NCBI GenBank assembly: GCA_947647735.1
Contig: CANSLJ010000003.1
Location: 153,997 to 217,996 of the forward strand
Direction: 5' to 3'
DNA length: 64,000 nt
Source: an uncultured bacterium
GTDB lineage: Bacteria > Bacillota > Clostridia > Lachnospirales > Lachnospiraceae
The notes beneath the pieces are model-generated. The model was not told where the DNA came from, did no database searches, and saw only the letters and a program-made list of their open reading frames with translations. Both the position numbers and the translations under genes were made by a program. Positions 34,660 through 43,212 of this stretch are shown here, one piece after another (within the stretch, counting starts at the first letter, position 1; each line of letters opens with the position of its first letter).

Positions 34660-36363
34660 ATGGATATGAAAAACATGAGAATCCAAAAAAGACTGACCAC
34701 AAGCTTTCTGATTGTGGCCATTTTGCTGAGCGTTGCAGGCCTTGTTGCCGCTATCGCATCGTTTATCGTGGGGCGTCAGTACTCCGATGCACTTGTAAGC
34801 TATGGCTTTGCGCAGGGCGATGTGGGTAAGATGATGACGGATTTTGCAAATCTGCGAAGCGATACCCGCGCGATCATCGGTTATGATGATGCGGATCTGA
34901 TCCGTGATATTTATGCGGATTATCAGTCAACCAAAGCTGATTTTGAGGAAGAGATGGCAGTGGTTGAGAGCGGTCTGGTAAGTGAAGAGGCTCAGAAAGC
35001 TTTCCAGCAGATGGAAACAGCAGTAGATAAATATTTTGCGATCGAGGCGGAAGTGCAGGAGATGGCAGGCGCCGGCAATGCGGAGCAGAGCCAGGCGGCT
35101 CAGGAGAAGGCTCAGGCGGAGATGGCTCCCGCTTATCAGGAAGCGTATAAGCTGATGGAAGAGATCATGGATTCCAAGACCAACACTGGTAATGCCCTCG
35201 GCAAAGTGTTGGAGATCGCAGTATATGCGGTTGTGGCAGCGATCGTTGTACTGGTTGTCATCGGTATGATCATCGCGATCAAGCTTGGAACTACTGTGGC
35301 AAGCGGCATTGCGAAGCCGTTGGTGGAGTTGTCGGAGAGATTTGACAAGTTCTCCAAGGGTGATCTGGAAAGCCCGTTCCCGGTTTATGACCGTCCGGAC
35401 GAAGTTGGCGATATGATGAAATCCGGCCAGGAGATGAGCCGTGTACTGTGCGGTGTTATCAAAGACCTGCGTCAGGCGTTGACAGGGCTGGCAGACGGCG
35501 ACTGGACAGTATCCTCCCAGTATCCTGAAATGTTCATCGGTGATCTGACTGCGATCGCACAGGGAATGGATCGTACGATCTCCAAGATGAATGAAGCATT
35601 ACATAATATAAACGATGTATCCGATCAGGTATCCATAGGCGCAAGCGGACTTGCCGAAGCGGCACAGTCTCTGGCAGAGGGCGCTACGGATCAGGCCGGT
35701 GCGGTGGAAGAGCTGCAGGCTACGATCGCAAATATTACCGAAGCAGTAAACCACACGGCAGAAAAGACAAAAGAGTCCTACGATCAGGCGCAGGAATACT
35801 CCGAGAAAGCGGATGCAAGCCGTGGAGAGATGGAAAAACTTATGGAAGTTATGGGACGTATCAACGAGACATCCCAGCAGATCGGAAATATCATTTCCGA
35901 GATCGAGGACATTGCAAGCCAGACCAACCTGCTGTCCCTGAATGCTTCTATCGAAGCTGCAAGAGCAGGCGAAGCGGGCAAGGGCTTTGCAGTTGTAGCT
36001 GATCAGATCGGTAAGTTGGCTGATCAGAGCGGTAAGTCTGCGGTAGATACCCGCCGTCTGATCGAGGGTATCCTGCAGGAGATCGAAGACGGAAACAATG
36101 TTGCAGGCCATGCGGCAGGCTCCATTGCTGAAGTAGTGGAAGGTGTAAACCAGATCGCAGGAACGGTTTCCGGCCTTGCACAGGTTTCTTCCGAACAGGC
36201 AGAATCCATGGGACAGGTGGAGATCGGTATCAACCAGATTTCCGAGATCGTTCAGTCCAACTCTGCTGCTGCTGAGGAACTTTCCGCAACAAGTGAGGAG
36301 ATGCTCGCTCAGGCTGAGACAATGACTAACCTGCAGAAGCAGTTCAAACTTCGCGAGGCATAA
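34660..36363 (+). CDS. Methyl-accepting chemotaxis protein
   Basis: 567-residue chemoreceptor. Transmembrane helix 1 spans about residues 16-40, a four-helix-bundle-like sensor about 40-185, and helix 2 about 187-213 ([21 protein letters not shown]). A HAMP domain and a long signalling domain follow. The CheA/CheW contact hairpin is in [36 protein letters not shown]. Start ATG 34660 has GTGAGGGAG upstream. It stands alone between its own promoter and terminator. Confidence 0.95.
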   Translation: MDMKNMRIQKRLTTSFLIVAILLSVAGLVAAIASFIVGRQYSDALVSYGFAQGDVGKMMTDFANLRSDTRAIIGYDDADLIRDIYADYQSTKADFEEEMAVVESGLVSEEAQKAFQQMETAVDKYFAIEAEVQEMAGAGNAEQSQAAQEKAQAEMAPAYQEAYKLMEEIMDSKTNTGNALGKVLEIAVYAVVAAIVVLVVIGMIIAIKLGTTVASGIAKPLVELSERFDKFSKGDLESPFPVYDRPDEVGDMMKSGQEMSRVLCGVIKDLRQALTGLADGDWTVSSQYPEMFIGDLTAIAQGMDRTISKMNEALHNINDVSDQVSIGASGLAEAAQSLAEGATDQAGAVEELQATIANITEAVNHTAEKTKESYDQAQEYSEKADASRGEMEKLMEVMGRINETSQQIGNIISEIEDIASQTNLLSLNASIEAARAGEAGKGFAVVADQIGKLADQSGKSAVDTRRLIEGILQEIEDGNNVAGHAAGSIAEVVEGVNQIAGTVSGLAQVSSEQAESMGQVEIGINQISEIVQSNSAAAEELSATSEEMLAQAETMTNLQKQFKLREA

Positions 36364-36396
36364 AAGATCTGAAAACTGAACAGTTTTAATGAAATA

Positions 36397-36437
36397 AAAG
36401 AGAACCATTCCGCGAGTGATGCGGGATGGTTCTTTTA
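36397..36437 (+). terminator. Terminator of the chemoreceptor gene
   Basis: AGAACCATTCCGC (36401-36413) pairs with GCGGGATGGTTCT (36421-36433); an A-run lies before and TTTTA after it. Confidence 0.85.
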
Positions 36438-36474
36438 GGTGTGCAAAAAGACCGGACAGGAGAGGGAGAAAAGT

Positions 36475-37110
36475 TTAGTAACCGAGATTTTCCGGTACGA
36501 TGAAAAGTTTGATCCTGCCGGGCTGGCTGCATCGGCGGGTGATTACGGTATGGCTGCAGATGCTGCTTTCCGAGAAACAGTGTGCACATTTGCCGAGTGT
36601 ATGGCAGGGCGTATCTTTCTGTAGGCGCTGTACGTTGGCGGGTGCGGCAATATTTTCGATCCGGTGTATTCCCTCCTCTATGGAACCGACAAACTTATTC
36701 ATGCCCACAATGATAAAGACTTCTTTCGGCCCCTGCATCAGACAGGCGAGACGGTTTCCGTTGCCGTCAATGTTGATCAGTTCCCCGTTGTATGTAATAG
36801 CGTTGGTGCTCATAAGAAAAACGTCCGCCATAACTGCCTTGCCGTAAAATTCGCGTCTTTCCTCCGGTGTTTTGGCACTGGAGCGGTCCAGCAGCGTATA
36901 GGAGCCGTTCCGGATGGCGTCCATCAGGCCGCATTCCGTAACAGATTCCGAACCGCCCCAGGTAATGGAGCTGCCCGCGGGGATCTTTGTCAGGATATCC
37001 TCCACCATAGCTTTTGAATCTTCATAATAGAAAGCTTCGATATTTCTTTTTTTCAGGTTCATGATGACACCGGGAACGGCTGCGCTGAAAGCGGCTTGTA
37101 GATTGTTCAT
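36475..37110 (-). CDS. LUD domain protein (LutC/YkgG-like)
   Basis: 211 residues. The start is at 37110 on the minus strand, with AAAAGGAGAATACTATC upstream; an in-frame ATG at 37164 lacks a site. LUD domains occur in lactate oxidation proteins and in standalone proteins of unknown role. Family segments include GSSITWGGSESVTECGLMDAI, DVFLMSTNAITYNGELINIDGNGNR and VFIIVGMNKFV. A Cys/His-rich C-terminus (CHTLGKCAHCFSESSICSH) may bind metal. No lutA or lutB is nearby. Confidence 0.88.
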   Translation of the reverse strand: MNNLQAAFSAAVPGVIMNLKKRNIEAFYYEDSKAMVEDILTKIPAGSSITWGGSESVTECGLMDAIRNGSYTLLDRSSAKTPEERREFYGKAVMADVFLMSTNAITYNGELINIDGNGNRLACLMQGPKEVFIIVGMNKFVGSIEEGIHRIENIAAPANVQRLQKDTPCHTLGKCAHCFSESSICSHTVITRRCSQPGRIKLFIVPENLGY

Positions 37111-37352
37111 GATAGTATTCTCCTTTTGCTTGTATTTTTGCTGCATGATGCTGGCGGCGATCATCAGATGGATGATATGCCGGCAGGAATGTCTGCATTT
37201 GGGGTATAACCCACAGGGACAGTATAACGCAGATCCACAGGAAAAAGCAAATGCAAAATGACAGAAAAATAGTCAGAATTTTCTGAAAATTCTAAAATAA
37301 AATGCTTTAAAATAAAAGAATAAAAAAATTTGAATTTTTTTGAAAAAATGTA

Positions 37353-37380
37353 TTGACAATTAAAAAGGAGGTGATATAAT
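37353..37380 (+). promoter_or_regulatory. Near-consensus sigma-A promoter of the repeat transcript
   Basis: TTGACA at 37353-37358 and TATAAT at 37375-37380 with a 16-base spacer. About 90 bases of A/T tracts (37260-37350) upstream resemble an UP element. This is the strongest-looking promoter in the window. Confidence 0.85.
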
Positions 37381-37416
37381 AAGAACATAAACAAACAGCG
37401 AGAAGAAAAAAGAAAA

Positions 37417-38151
37417 GGTGGTACAGTCCAATGAGAAGGTAAATTTTAACCTGAATCATATTTAAGCAAAGGTGGTAAAAGCCAATGGACAGGTAAAGAA
37501 AAACCTAAAAGAAAATAAGTTAAAAGAGGTACAGACCAATGGGCTGAGAAGAAGAAACCCAAAGAAAAAATAAGATGAAAGAGGTAAGGGCCAATGGACA
37601 AGTAAAGTTCAAAACCCAGATTGAAAGTAGTAAAGTGAGAAAAGAGATAAAATAAAACATGATAAGGTGGTAGAGACCAATGGACCATTAAAAAAGAATT
37701 CAAAATCAGAATATAACGAAGGCGGTACGAACCAATGGGTGATATAGTTTAACAGAAAAGCCTGAAAAGCAAGTTGCCAGGGAGATAAATGGGGAATATC
37801 GAAATCGAGATATAAGGATAGGAGAATACGATAAAGCCGGATGAGAGATCAGAAGGTAATTCAGAAATGAATAATGGTACGGCGGTGAACACCGATGAAT
37901 ATATAAATCATGAAATCTAAGTAAAGGAGGTACGGGCCACCTAAAACATAAACCTTAACCATAAAAAGAATAAGGAACCAGAAACAGACTGAAGCAGACA
38001 AGTACATCTAAAAAGGTAACGAAATAATAGAGAGAAAAAACGTTACAGTACACAGGTACAAAAATAGAGAGAATGGAAAGAATGCAGAAGGCCAAAATTT
38101 AATATAGATTGTCTGAAAACGGAGGTTGAACCATTGGACAGCATAGTTTAA
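37417..38151 (+). repeat. Nine-copy SD-hairpin-CCAATGG repeat
   Basis: Copies start near 37417, 37471, 37525, 37580, 37666, 37721, 37881, 37926 and 38121; four of the eight steps are 54-55 bases. Within each copy GGT (or GG) can pair with ACC (or CC) across a short loop. One copy keeps the pairing with changed bases (CGGTGAACACCG, near 37882). The copy at 37926 has lost its ATG. Start codons are at 37431, 37485, 37539, 37594, 37680, 37735, 37895 and 38134 (TTG). Confidence 0.8.
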
Positions 38152-38190
38152 AAGAGGGTGTTGATCGAGAAAGATTGATACCCTCTTTTT
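38151..38190 (+). terminator. Strong terminator of the repeat transcript
   Basis: Sixteen-pair stem (38151-38166 with 38173-38188, three G-U pairs), 6-base loop, ending in a T-run. The last minimal cistron stops at its first base pair. Confidence 0.9.
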
Positions 38191-38325
38191 ATGCGTCCTC
38201 AAACTTTTTTCATTTAGAGGGCTTTTTATGTAGATATTTGTAGGTAAATACGGTATAATATCGCTAGATGTCGGTGGTTTTATAGAGAACATAAACAATA
38301 AGTAATATAGAAAAATGAGGATATT

Positions 38326-39957
38326 ATGAAGAAAGACAAAGCAAAAAAGGCCGGAAAGCGGGAAAAGGAATATAAGAAGAAACGTTTCTTTGCAATGGAT
38401 GAAGATTACGAGGATGATGAAGATTACGAAGATGATGAAGACTATGACGAAGATGATGAAGACTATGACGATGATGAGGACGACGATGATGATGAAGATG
38501 ACGATGAAGAAATAGAGGATGACGAAGACGAAGAAGATATAGACGACGAAGAAATAGAAGACGAAGAAGACGATGAGGATGATAGCAGATGGAACAGCGT
38601 GGAAGCCAGAAGAGCGCGCCGGCGTGCCAGGAGGGTTAGAAATCAGATTCTTGCGTATCTGGTGATCGTCATACTGGTGATAGGTGCAATCGGTGGCTGT
38701 TTTATAGGTGGAAGAAAAGTTGTTCAGAAGTTTCAGGATAATAAGCAGCAAAAAGAATTGGATGAGCAGTTTAAGGCGCTGCAGGAGTCAGAGGAGGAAC
38801 CGGTTATAGATTTGGAAAATAACGAAGAGAGTGAGAATCAGGTTGCGGAACCAGCACTTAGCCCTCTGGATGAGATTGTTACTGCAAGGATTACAGAGAT
38901 GCCTTTGGAAGATAAAGTGGCGGCATTATTTATGGTGACACCGGAGGAACTCACAGGAGTGCCAAGTGTAACAAAAGCGGGGAATACTACAAAAGAGGCT
39001 CTTACAAGGTATAAAGTAGGCGGGCTCGTATATACGGAAAGCAATATTACGGGCGCTGATCAGTTGAAAGAACTTTTATCCAATACAGCCTTGATCGATC
39101 AGACATTGTTTTTAGCAGTGGCGGAGGAAGGCGGAGAAAGCTCCGTTGTAGCATCCAAACTTTCTGTGACGGAAGTGCCGGATATGGCATCGGTGAGCGG
39201 TACAGACGGTGCACATGAGGCTGGCAGCAATATAGGGGCTTATCTTGCAGAATATGGATTTAATTTGAATTTGGCACCGGTAGCGGATGTGAAAATATCA
39301 GAGGAGAGTATTCTCGGAAACCGAAGTTTTGGCTCTGACCCGGCTCAGGTGGGAGAGATGGCGGCTGCCTATATAAGCGGGCTGACAGAGATGGGCGTCA
39401 GTGCCTGTGTGAAAACTTTCCCGGGATTGGGCGGTGTTACAAAGTCTACGGCGGAAGGAATGGCTGATACACAACGAAGCCAGAGCGATATGGAGGCAGC
39501 AGAATTTTTGGCATATCAGGCGGCTCTTTCAGCGGGCAGTGAGTTTGTTATGGTAGGGACAATGTCGGCACCGGGCGTGACAGGGGATAATACGCCTTGT
39601 TGTCTGTCAACAGCGGCAGTGGGATTGCTTCGAAATAATCTGGGGTATGACGGGGTTGTCATTACCGGGGCTTTAAATGAGACAGCAGTCACTGACTATT
39701 ATACTTCTGCGGAGGCGGCGGAAAAGGCTATACGTGCAGGAGTTGATATGATCTATATGCCGGAGAATTTTGAGGAAGCCTATGCGGGACTTCTGCAGTC
39801 AGTACAGAGCGGTGCACTGGAAGAGAGTCGCATTGATGAATCGCTGCTTCGGATCTATCGTGTAAAGTATAAGGACAAAGTCAGTGGTGTGCTTGGGACT
39901 GAAGATGCAGGTATGGAGGAGATGCCTGAAGGGGAAGAAATACCTGTGGAGCAGTAG
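38326..39957 (+). CDS. Membrane protein with acidic cytoplasmic tail and degenerate GH3 (NagZ-like) domain
   Basis: 543 residues. A Lys-rich start is followed by about 60 residues that are almost all Asp and Glu (about 25-90), one transmembrane helix (about 106-128) and an external GH3-like domain (185-525). The Firmicutes NagZ nucleophile motif TDALNM is TGALNE here (Gly 448 in place of Asp). The KHFPGHG motif is KTFPGLG (363-369) and the following Asp-Ser-His is absent. The fold signature is otherwise clear (LAPVADV, NRSFGSDP), so it is probably a non-catalytic pseudoenzyme that binds cell-wall sugar. The acidic tail is encoded by GAY/GAR repeats. Confidence 0.82.
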   Translation: MKKDKAKKAGKREKEYKKKRFFAMDEDYEDDEDYEDDEDYDEDDEDYDDDEDDDDDEDDDEEIEDDEDEEDIDDEEIEDEEDDEDDSRWNSVEARRARRRARRVRNQILAYLVIVILVIGAIGGCFIGGRKVVQKFQDNKQQKELDEQFKALQESEEEPVIDLENNEESENQVAEPALSPLDEIVTARITEMPLEDKVAALFMVTPEELTGVPSVTKAGNTTKEALTRYKVGGLVYTESNITGADQLKELLSNTALIDQTLFLAVAEEGGESSVVASKLSVTEVPDMASVSGTDGAHEAGSNIGAYLAEYGFNLNLAPVADVKISEESILGNRSFGSDPAQVGEMAAAYISGLTEMGVSACVKTFPGLGGVTKSTAEGMADTQRSQSDMEAAEFLAYQAALSAGSEFVMVGTMSAPGVTGDNTPCCLSTAAVGLLRNNLGYDGVVITGALNETAVTDYYTSAEAAEKAIRAGVDMIYMPENFEEAYAGLLQSVQSGALEESRIDESLLRIYRVKYKDKVSGVLGTEDAGMEEMPEGEEIPVEQ

Positions 39958-40020
39958 AAGGCATCTGTTGCATAAAAAACGATAGTTTTAGGGGAACAGA
40001 GTTAATTATAGCTAAAAAAC

Positions 40021-40056
40021 AGGAACCGCATCGGATCAACCGGAGCGGTTCTTTTA
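40021..40056 (+). terminator. Terminator of the GH3-like gene
   Basis: GAACCGC (40023-40029) pairs with GCGGTTC (40045-40051), with an inner CGG/CCG pair, followed by TTTT. Confidence 0.75.
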
Positions 40057-40079
40057 TATGTTGTATTTAAGGAAGATTA

Positions 40080-40142
40080 TTGACAATCAGAACGAGGAGG
40101 AGTATATTAAACATATGAACGGTTATTCATATGTTTAATATA
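40080..40142 (+). promoter_or_regulatory. Promoter with overlapping ArsR-type operator of the metal efflux operon
   Basis: TTGACA at 40080-40085, 17-base spacer, TATATT at 40103-40108. A perfect 16-base inverted repeat (40103-40118 and 40127-40142, 8-base centre) containing ATATGAAC and TTCATAT covers the -10 and the start site. This matches the SmtB/CadC operator style and explains repression by the first gene of the operon. Confidence 0.85.
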
Positions 40143-40214
40143 TAAAATAATAAATACAGGAAATAATAGGCGAATATTACTTACAATATAACACAGGAGA
40201 GAAAGGCTGCAGAT

Positions 40215-40574
40215 ATGGAAAAACAGGGTCTGGATTGTTGTGATCAGTTTTATGTGCATGAGGATCTGGTGGAAAAGGTGAATAGGGGGATGCTGGAGGA
40301 GGAAGAGCTGTATGATCTGGCAGAACTGTTTAAGGTATTCGGTGATTCTACAAGAATCCGGATTTTGTTTGTTCTGTTTGAAGCGGAGGTCTGTGTCTGT
40401 GACTTGGCAGAGGTATTGCATATGACACAGTCTGCGGTTTCCCACCAGCTTAGGATTCTAAAGCAGGCGAAGCTTGTCAGCGCTAGAAGAGAAGGAAAGT
40501 CTGTATTTTATTCGCTGGCGGATGACCATGTAAGGACGATCATCGCGCAGGGGAGGGAGCATATTGAGGAGTGA
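40215..40574 (+). CDS. ArsR/SmtB/CadC family metal-sensing repressor
   Basis: 119 residues. The winged-helix DNA reader is around HMTQSAVSHQLRILKQAKLV. Metal ligands are visible at the alpha-3N site (CC near the N-terminus and VCVCDL) and the alpha-5 site (DDHVRTIIAQGREH), as in CadC/SmtB sensors of Zn, Cd or Pb. It is the first gene of the efflux operon. Confidence 0.92.
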   Translation: MEKQGLDCCDQFYVHEDLVEKVNRGMLEEEELYDLAELFKVFGDSTRIRILFVLFEAEVCVCDLAEVLHMTQSAVSHQLRILKQAKLVSARREGKSVFYSLADDHVRTIIAQGREHIEE

Positions 40575-40634
40575 AGTTTCCACGGTATTATGATGCCGGG
40601 GATTCATATAAAATAAAGAAAAGAGGAAAAGAAA

Positions 40635-40853
40635 ATGAAGAAAAAATTTAAACTGGAAGATCTGGATTGTGCAAACTGTGCGGCAAAGATGGAGGATGCG
40701 ATCAAAAAGATATCTGGAGTACATGACGCAAATGTCAGCTTTATGGCGCAGAAGATGACAATAGAGGCAGATGATGAGAGATTTGATGAGATTATGAAAG
40801 AAGTAGTGTCGGTCTGTGCGAAGGTGGAGCCTGATTGTAAGATATTGATGTAA
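40635..40853 (+). CDS. Stand-alone heavy-metal-associated (HMA) domain protein
   Basis: 72 residues with the metal-binding motif LDCANCAAKME near the N-terminus and a complete beta-alpha-beta-beta-alpha-beta pattern. It lies between the repressor and the P-type ATPase, which lacks its own N-terminal HMA domain. It probably delivers Zn or Cd to the pump. Cys 57 and Cys 68 near the C-terminus are extra. Confidence 0.92.
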   Translation: MKKKFKLEDLDCANCAAKMEDAIKKISGVHDANVSFMAQKMTIEADDERFDEIMKEVVSVCAKVEPDCKILM

Positions 40854-40948
40854 TTCAGAGTATTGACCGGGATGGTTAATATAAATTTATAGGTGGTATG
40901 TGAACCGAAAAATGTGTAGATAGGTAAAACGGAGCAAAAGGAGAGAAT

Positions 40949-42844
40949 ATGACAAAAAAACAGAAAAACATGTTATACAGGATCGTTATATCTTTTAGTT
41001 TGCTGGCAGTGCTGATGATCTGTGAGCATCTTGGTGTATTTGGTGCGCTGTCGGGAAGCTGGCTGCTTTTGCCTGTCTATGCCGTGCCTTATCTGATCAT
41101 TGGATATGACATTATCTATAAAGCGGCGAGAAATATCAAGAACGGCCAGATATTTGATGAGAACTTTCTGATGATGCTTGCCACGTTTGGAGCTTTTGGC
41201 GTGAGAGAGTATTCTGAAGCGGCAGCGGTAATGTTGTTTTATCAGGTGGGAGAACTATTCCAGAGTTATGCGGTAGGAAAGTCTCGCCAGTCCATTTCAG
41301 AAATGATGGATATCTGCCCGGAGTATGCGAACATTGAAAGGGGCGGCGGATTAGAACAGGTTGATCCGGATGATGTGGAGGTCGGCAGTATCATTGTGGT
41401 GAAGCCAGGCGAGAGGGTTCCACTGGATGGAATCGTGACAGAAGGGGAATCCTATATCGATACAGCGGCGTTGACCGGGGAATCCGTGCCGAGAAAGATT
41501 GTATCAGGAAAAGAGATATTCAGTGGCTGCGTGAATGGAAGCGGCACATTGAAAATCAGAACCACGAAAGAATTTGATGATTCCACTGTGGCGAAAATTC
41601 TGGAACTGGTGGAAAATGCCAGCAGCAAAAAGGCAAGGACAGAAAAATTCATTACAAAGTTTGCAAAATATTATACGCCGGTTGTGACGATCGGCGCTGT
41701 ATTGTTAGCGTTTGTACCGCCCTTTATTCTGGGAGGAGGATTCGGAGAATGGATTCAGAGGGCCTGTACGTTCCTTGTCATATCTTGTCCCTGCGCATTG
41801 GTGATCTCGGTACCTCTGGGATTTTTTGGCGGGATCGGCGCGGCTTCCCGGATGGGTGTTCTGGTGAAAGGCGGAAACTATCTGGAAGCAGTAGCTGAAA
41901 TGACTACGATTGTCTTTGATAAGACAGGAACCTTGACGAAGGGTGAATTCAGGGTGACAGAGATTATTTCTGCGGAAGAAGGCAGTGAGGAAGCGTCTGA
42001 GAAATTGTTGGAGCTGGCGGCCTTGGGAGAAGGGTACTCCAATCATCCGATCGCAGTTTCCATTCGGGAGGCCTATGAGGAAAAGGGCGGGAAAATGGAT
42101 ATGGACCGGGTGAGCGATGCGGAGGAGATTGCAGGGCATGGCATCTGTGTCAAGATTGATGGCCGTGAAGTACTTTTGGGGAATGAAAAGCTGATGCAGT
42201 CAAAGGAGATCATATACAGTTCCGTTTCAAATGCCGGAACCATCGTATATGCTGCCTATGAAGGCCGATTTTTGGGGGCTCTTGTCATTTCTGATGTTGT
42301 AAAAGAAGGGGCCGCAGATGCGATCAGGAGCATGAAAAAGGTCGGTGTGAAGAAGTGTGTTATGCTGACCGGTGACAGAAAACAGGCGGCGGAGGCGGTG
42401 GCCGCAGAACTAGGTATTGATGAAGTGCATGCGGAGCTTTTACCTGGAGATAAAGTCAGCATTGTGGAAACATTGCTGGGGAGACAGAGAGGCAATGAAA
42501 AACTGGCTTTCGCAGGGGATGGTATCAACGATGCACCGGTGCTTTCGAGAGCAGATATCGGTATTGCTATGGGAAGTATGGGGTCTGATGCGGCGATTGA
42601 GGCAGCAGATGTGGTGTTGATGGACGATGATGTGAGGAAGATAGCGTCAGTAGTGCGGTGCGCAAGAAAGACTTTGCGGATCGTGAAGCAGAATATCGTT
42701 TTTGCGCTCGGCGTTAAAGCGCTGGTATTGATTCTGGGGGCACTTGGTATGGCGAATATGTGGGAAGCAGTTTTTGCCGATGTAGGTGTGGCAGTGATAG
42801 CGATCATGAATTCTATGCGGGCATTAAAGACGGATATAAAATAA
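40949..42844 (+). CDS. Zn/Cd-translocating P1B-type ATPase (ZntA/CadA-like)
   Basis: 631 residues. It has the translocation motif SCPCALV, the phosphorylation motif DKTGTLTKG, TGES (ALTGESVP), HP (SNHPIAVS) and GDGINDAP. In the last helices, Lys in LGVKALVLILG and Asp in VFADVGV match Zn/Cd-type ATPases. There is no N-terminal metal-binding domain; that is encoded by the preceding 72-residue gene. Start ATG 40949 follows CAAAAGGAGAGAAT. A terminator follows at 42946. Confidence 0.95.
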   Translation: MTKKQKNMLYRIVISFSLLAVLMICEHLGVFGALSGSWLLLPVYAVPYLIIGYDIIYKAARNIKNGQIFDENFLMMLATFGAFGVREYSEAAAVMLFYQVGELFQSYAVGKSRQSISEMMDICPEYANIERGGGLEQVDPDDVEVGSIIVVKPGERVPLDGIVTEGESYIDTAALTGESVPRKIVSGKEIFSGCVNGSGTLKIRTTKEFDDSTVAKILELVENASSKKARTEKFITKFAKYYTPVVTIGAVLLAFVPPFILGGGFGEWIQRACTFLVISCPCALVISVPLGFFGGIGAASRMGVLVKGGNYLEAVAEMTTIVFDKTGTLTKGEFRVTEIISAEEGSEEASEKLLELAALGEGYSNHPIAVSIREAYEEKGGKMDMDRVSDAEEIAGHGICVKIDGREVLLGNEKLMQSKEIIYSSVSNAGTIVYAAYEGRFLGALVISDVVKEGAADAIRSMKKVGVKKCVMLTGDRKQAAEAVAAELGIDEVHAELLPGDKVSIVETLLGRQRGNEKLAFAGDGINDAPVLSRADIGIAMGSMGSDAAIEAADVVLMDDDVRKIASVVRCARKTLRIVKQNIVFALGVKALVLILGALGMANMWEAVFADVGVAVIAIMNSMRALKTDIK

Positions 42845-42853
42845 GAATGCCGT

Positions 42854-43122
42854 AGAATGTCATATTCTGCGACATAAAATCATATGTTATTACCTTTTTA
42901 TTATAAAGAGTTTTCAGGGGTTTTGCAACCTGAAATTTGCAAAATAAAAGGCTGTAGTGGTTGATTTTACTGGAATTTACCATTACAGCCTTTTTATTTT
43001 AATTTTTTAGCAAACACTTTTCTTTACAATAAACTTTCCTAAAGAAGAAAGTGATTCAGGGACAATGCACTGTCTCGAAACTTCCGTGCCGCCCCGCCTT
43101 CTGTCGCAGAATATGACATTCT
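42854..43122. repeat. Inverted repeat pair enclosing 269 bases (possible MITE-like element)
   Basis: Bases 42854-42874 and 43102-43122 are perfect 21-base reverse complements, each also nearly palindromic inside (AGAATGTCATATTCT). They enclose the ATPase terminator and GC-rich sequence with no ORF. The stretch 42845-43212 has no gene. Confidence 0.5.
42946..42998 (+). terminator. Terminator of the metal efflux operon
   Basis: A 16-base arm 42946-42961 pairs with 42979-42994 (one G-U) across a 17-base loop, with a long T-rich tail. Confidence 0.85.
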
Positions 43123-43212
43123 GCGATATTGTTGAGGGTATTTTTTAAGATTCACAGGAAATTTTTTTTCGGGGCAGGATTTACAAAGATTTTGAGGAGA
43201 GGAGTGAAAAGT

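Larger units (their letters stand above)
37387..38190 (+). ncRNA. Predicted purine-rich RNA carrying a ladder of minimal cistrons
   Basis: About 800 bases bounded by the promoter at 37353 and the terminator at 38151, with no plausible long ORF. The strand is very rich in A and G. It contains nine copies of GGNGGT-(6-8 bases)-CCAATGG-like motifs. In eight of them the ATG or TTG opens a frame of two to five codons: MRR, MDR, MG, MDK, MDH, MGDIV, MNI and MDSIV, each followed by a stop. The transcript and its function are inferred; I do not recognise an Rfam family. Confidence 0.6.

Noticed and set aside
37446-37703. Minus-strand 85-codon frame with repeating VHWSLPP-like units
   Set aside because: The repetition mirrors the plus-strand CCAATGG repeat; there is no start signal, and the promoter and terminator point to the plus strand.
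37417-38151. CRISPR array
   Set aside because: The repeats are short and degenerate, spacing is uneven, spacers share the same A-rich character, and no cas gene is present.
38008-38751. 247-codon minus-strand hydrophobic frame
   Set aside because: Its Ile/Val/Phe repeats are the complement of the Asp/Glu-coding repeats of the GH3-like gene.
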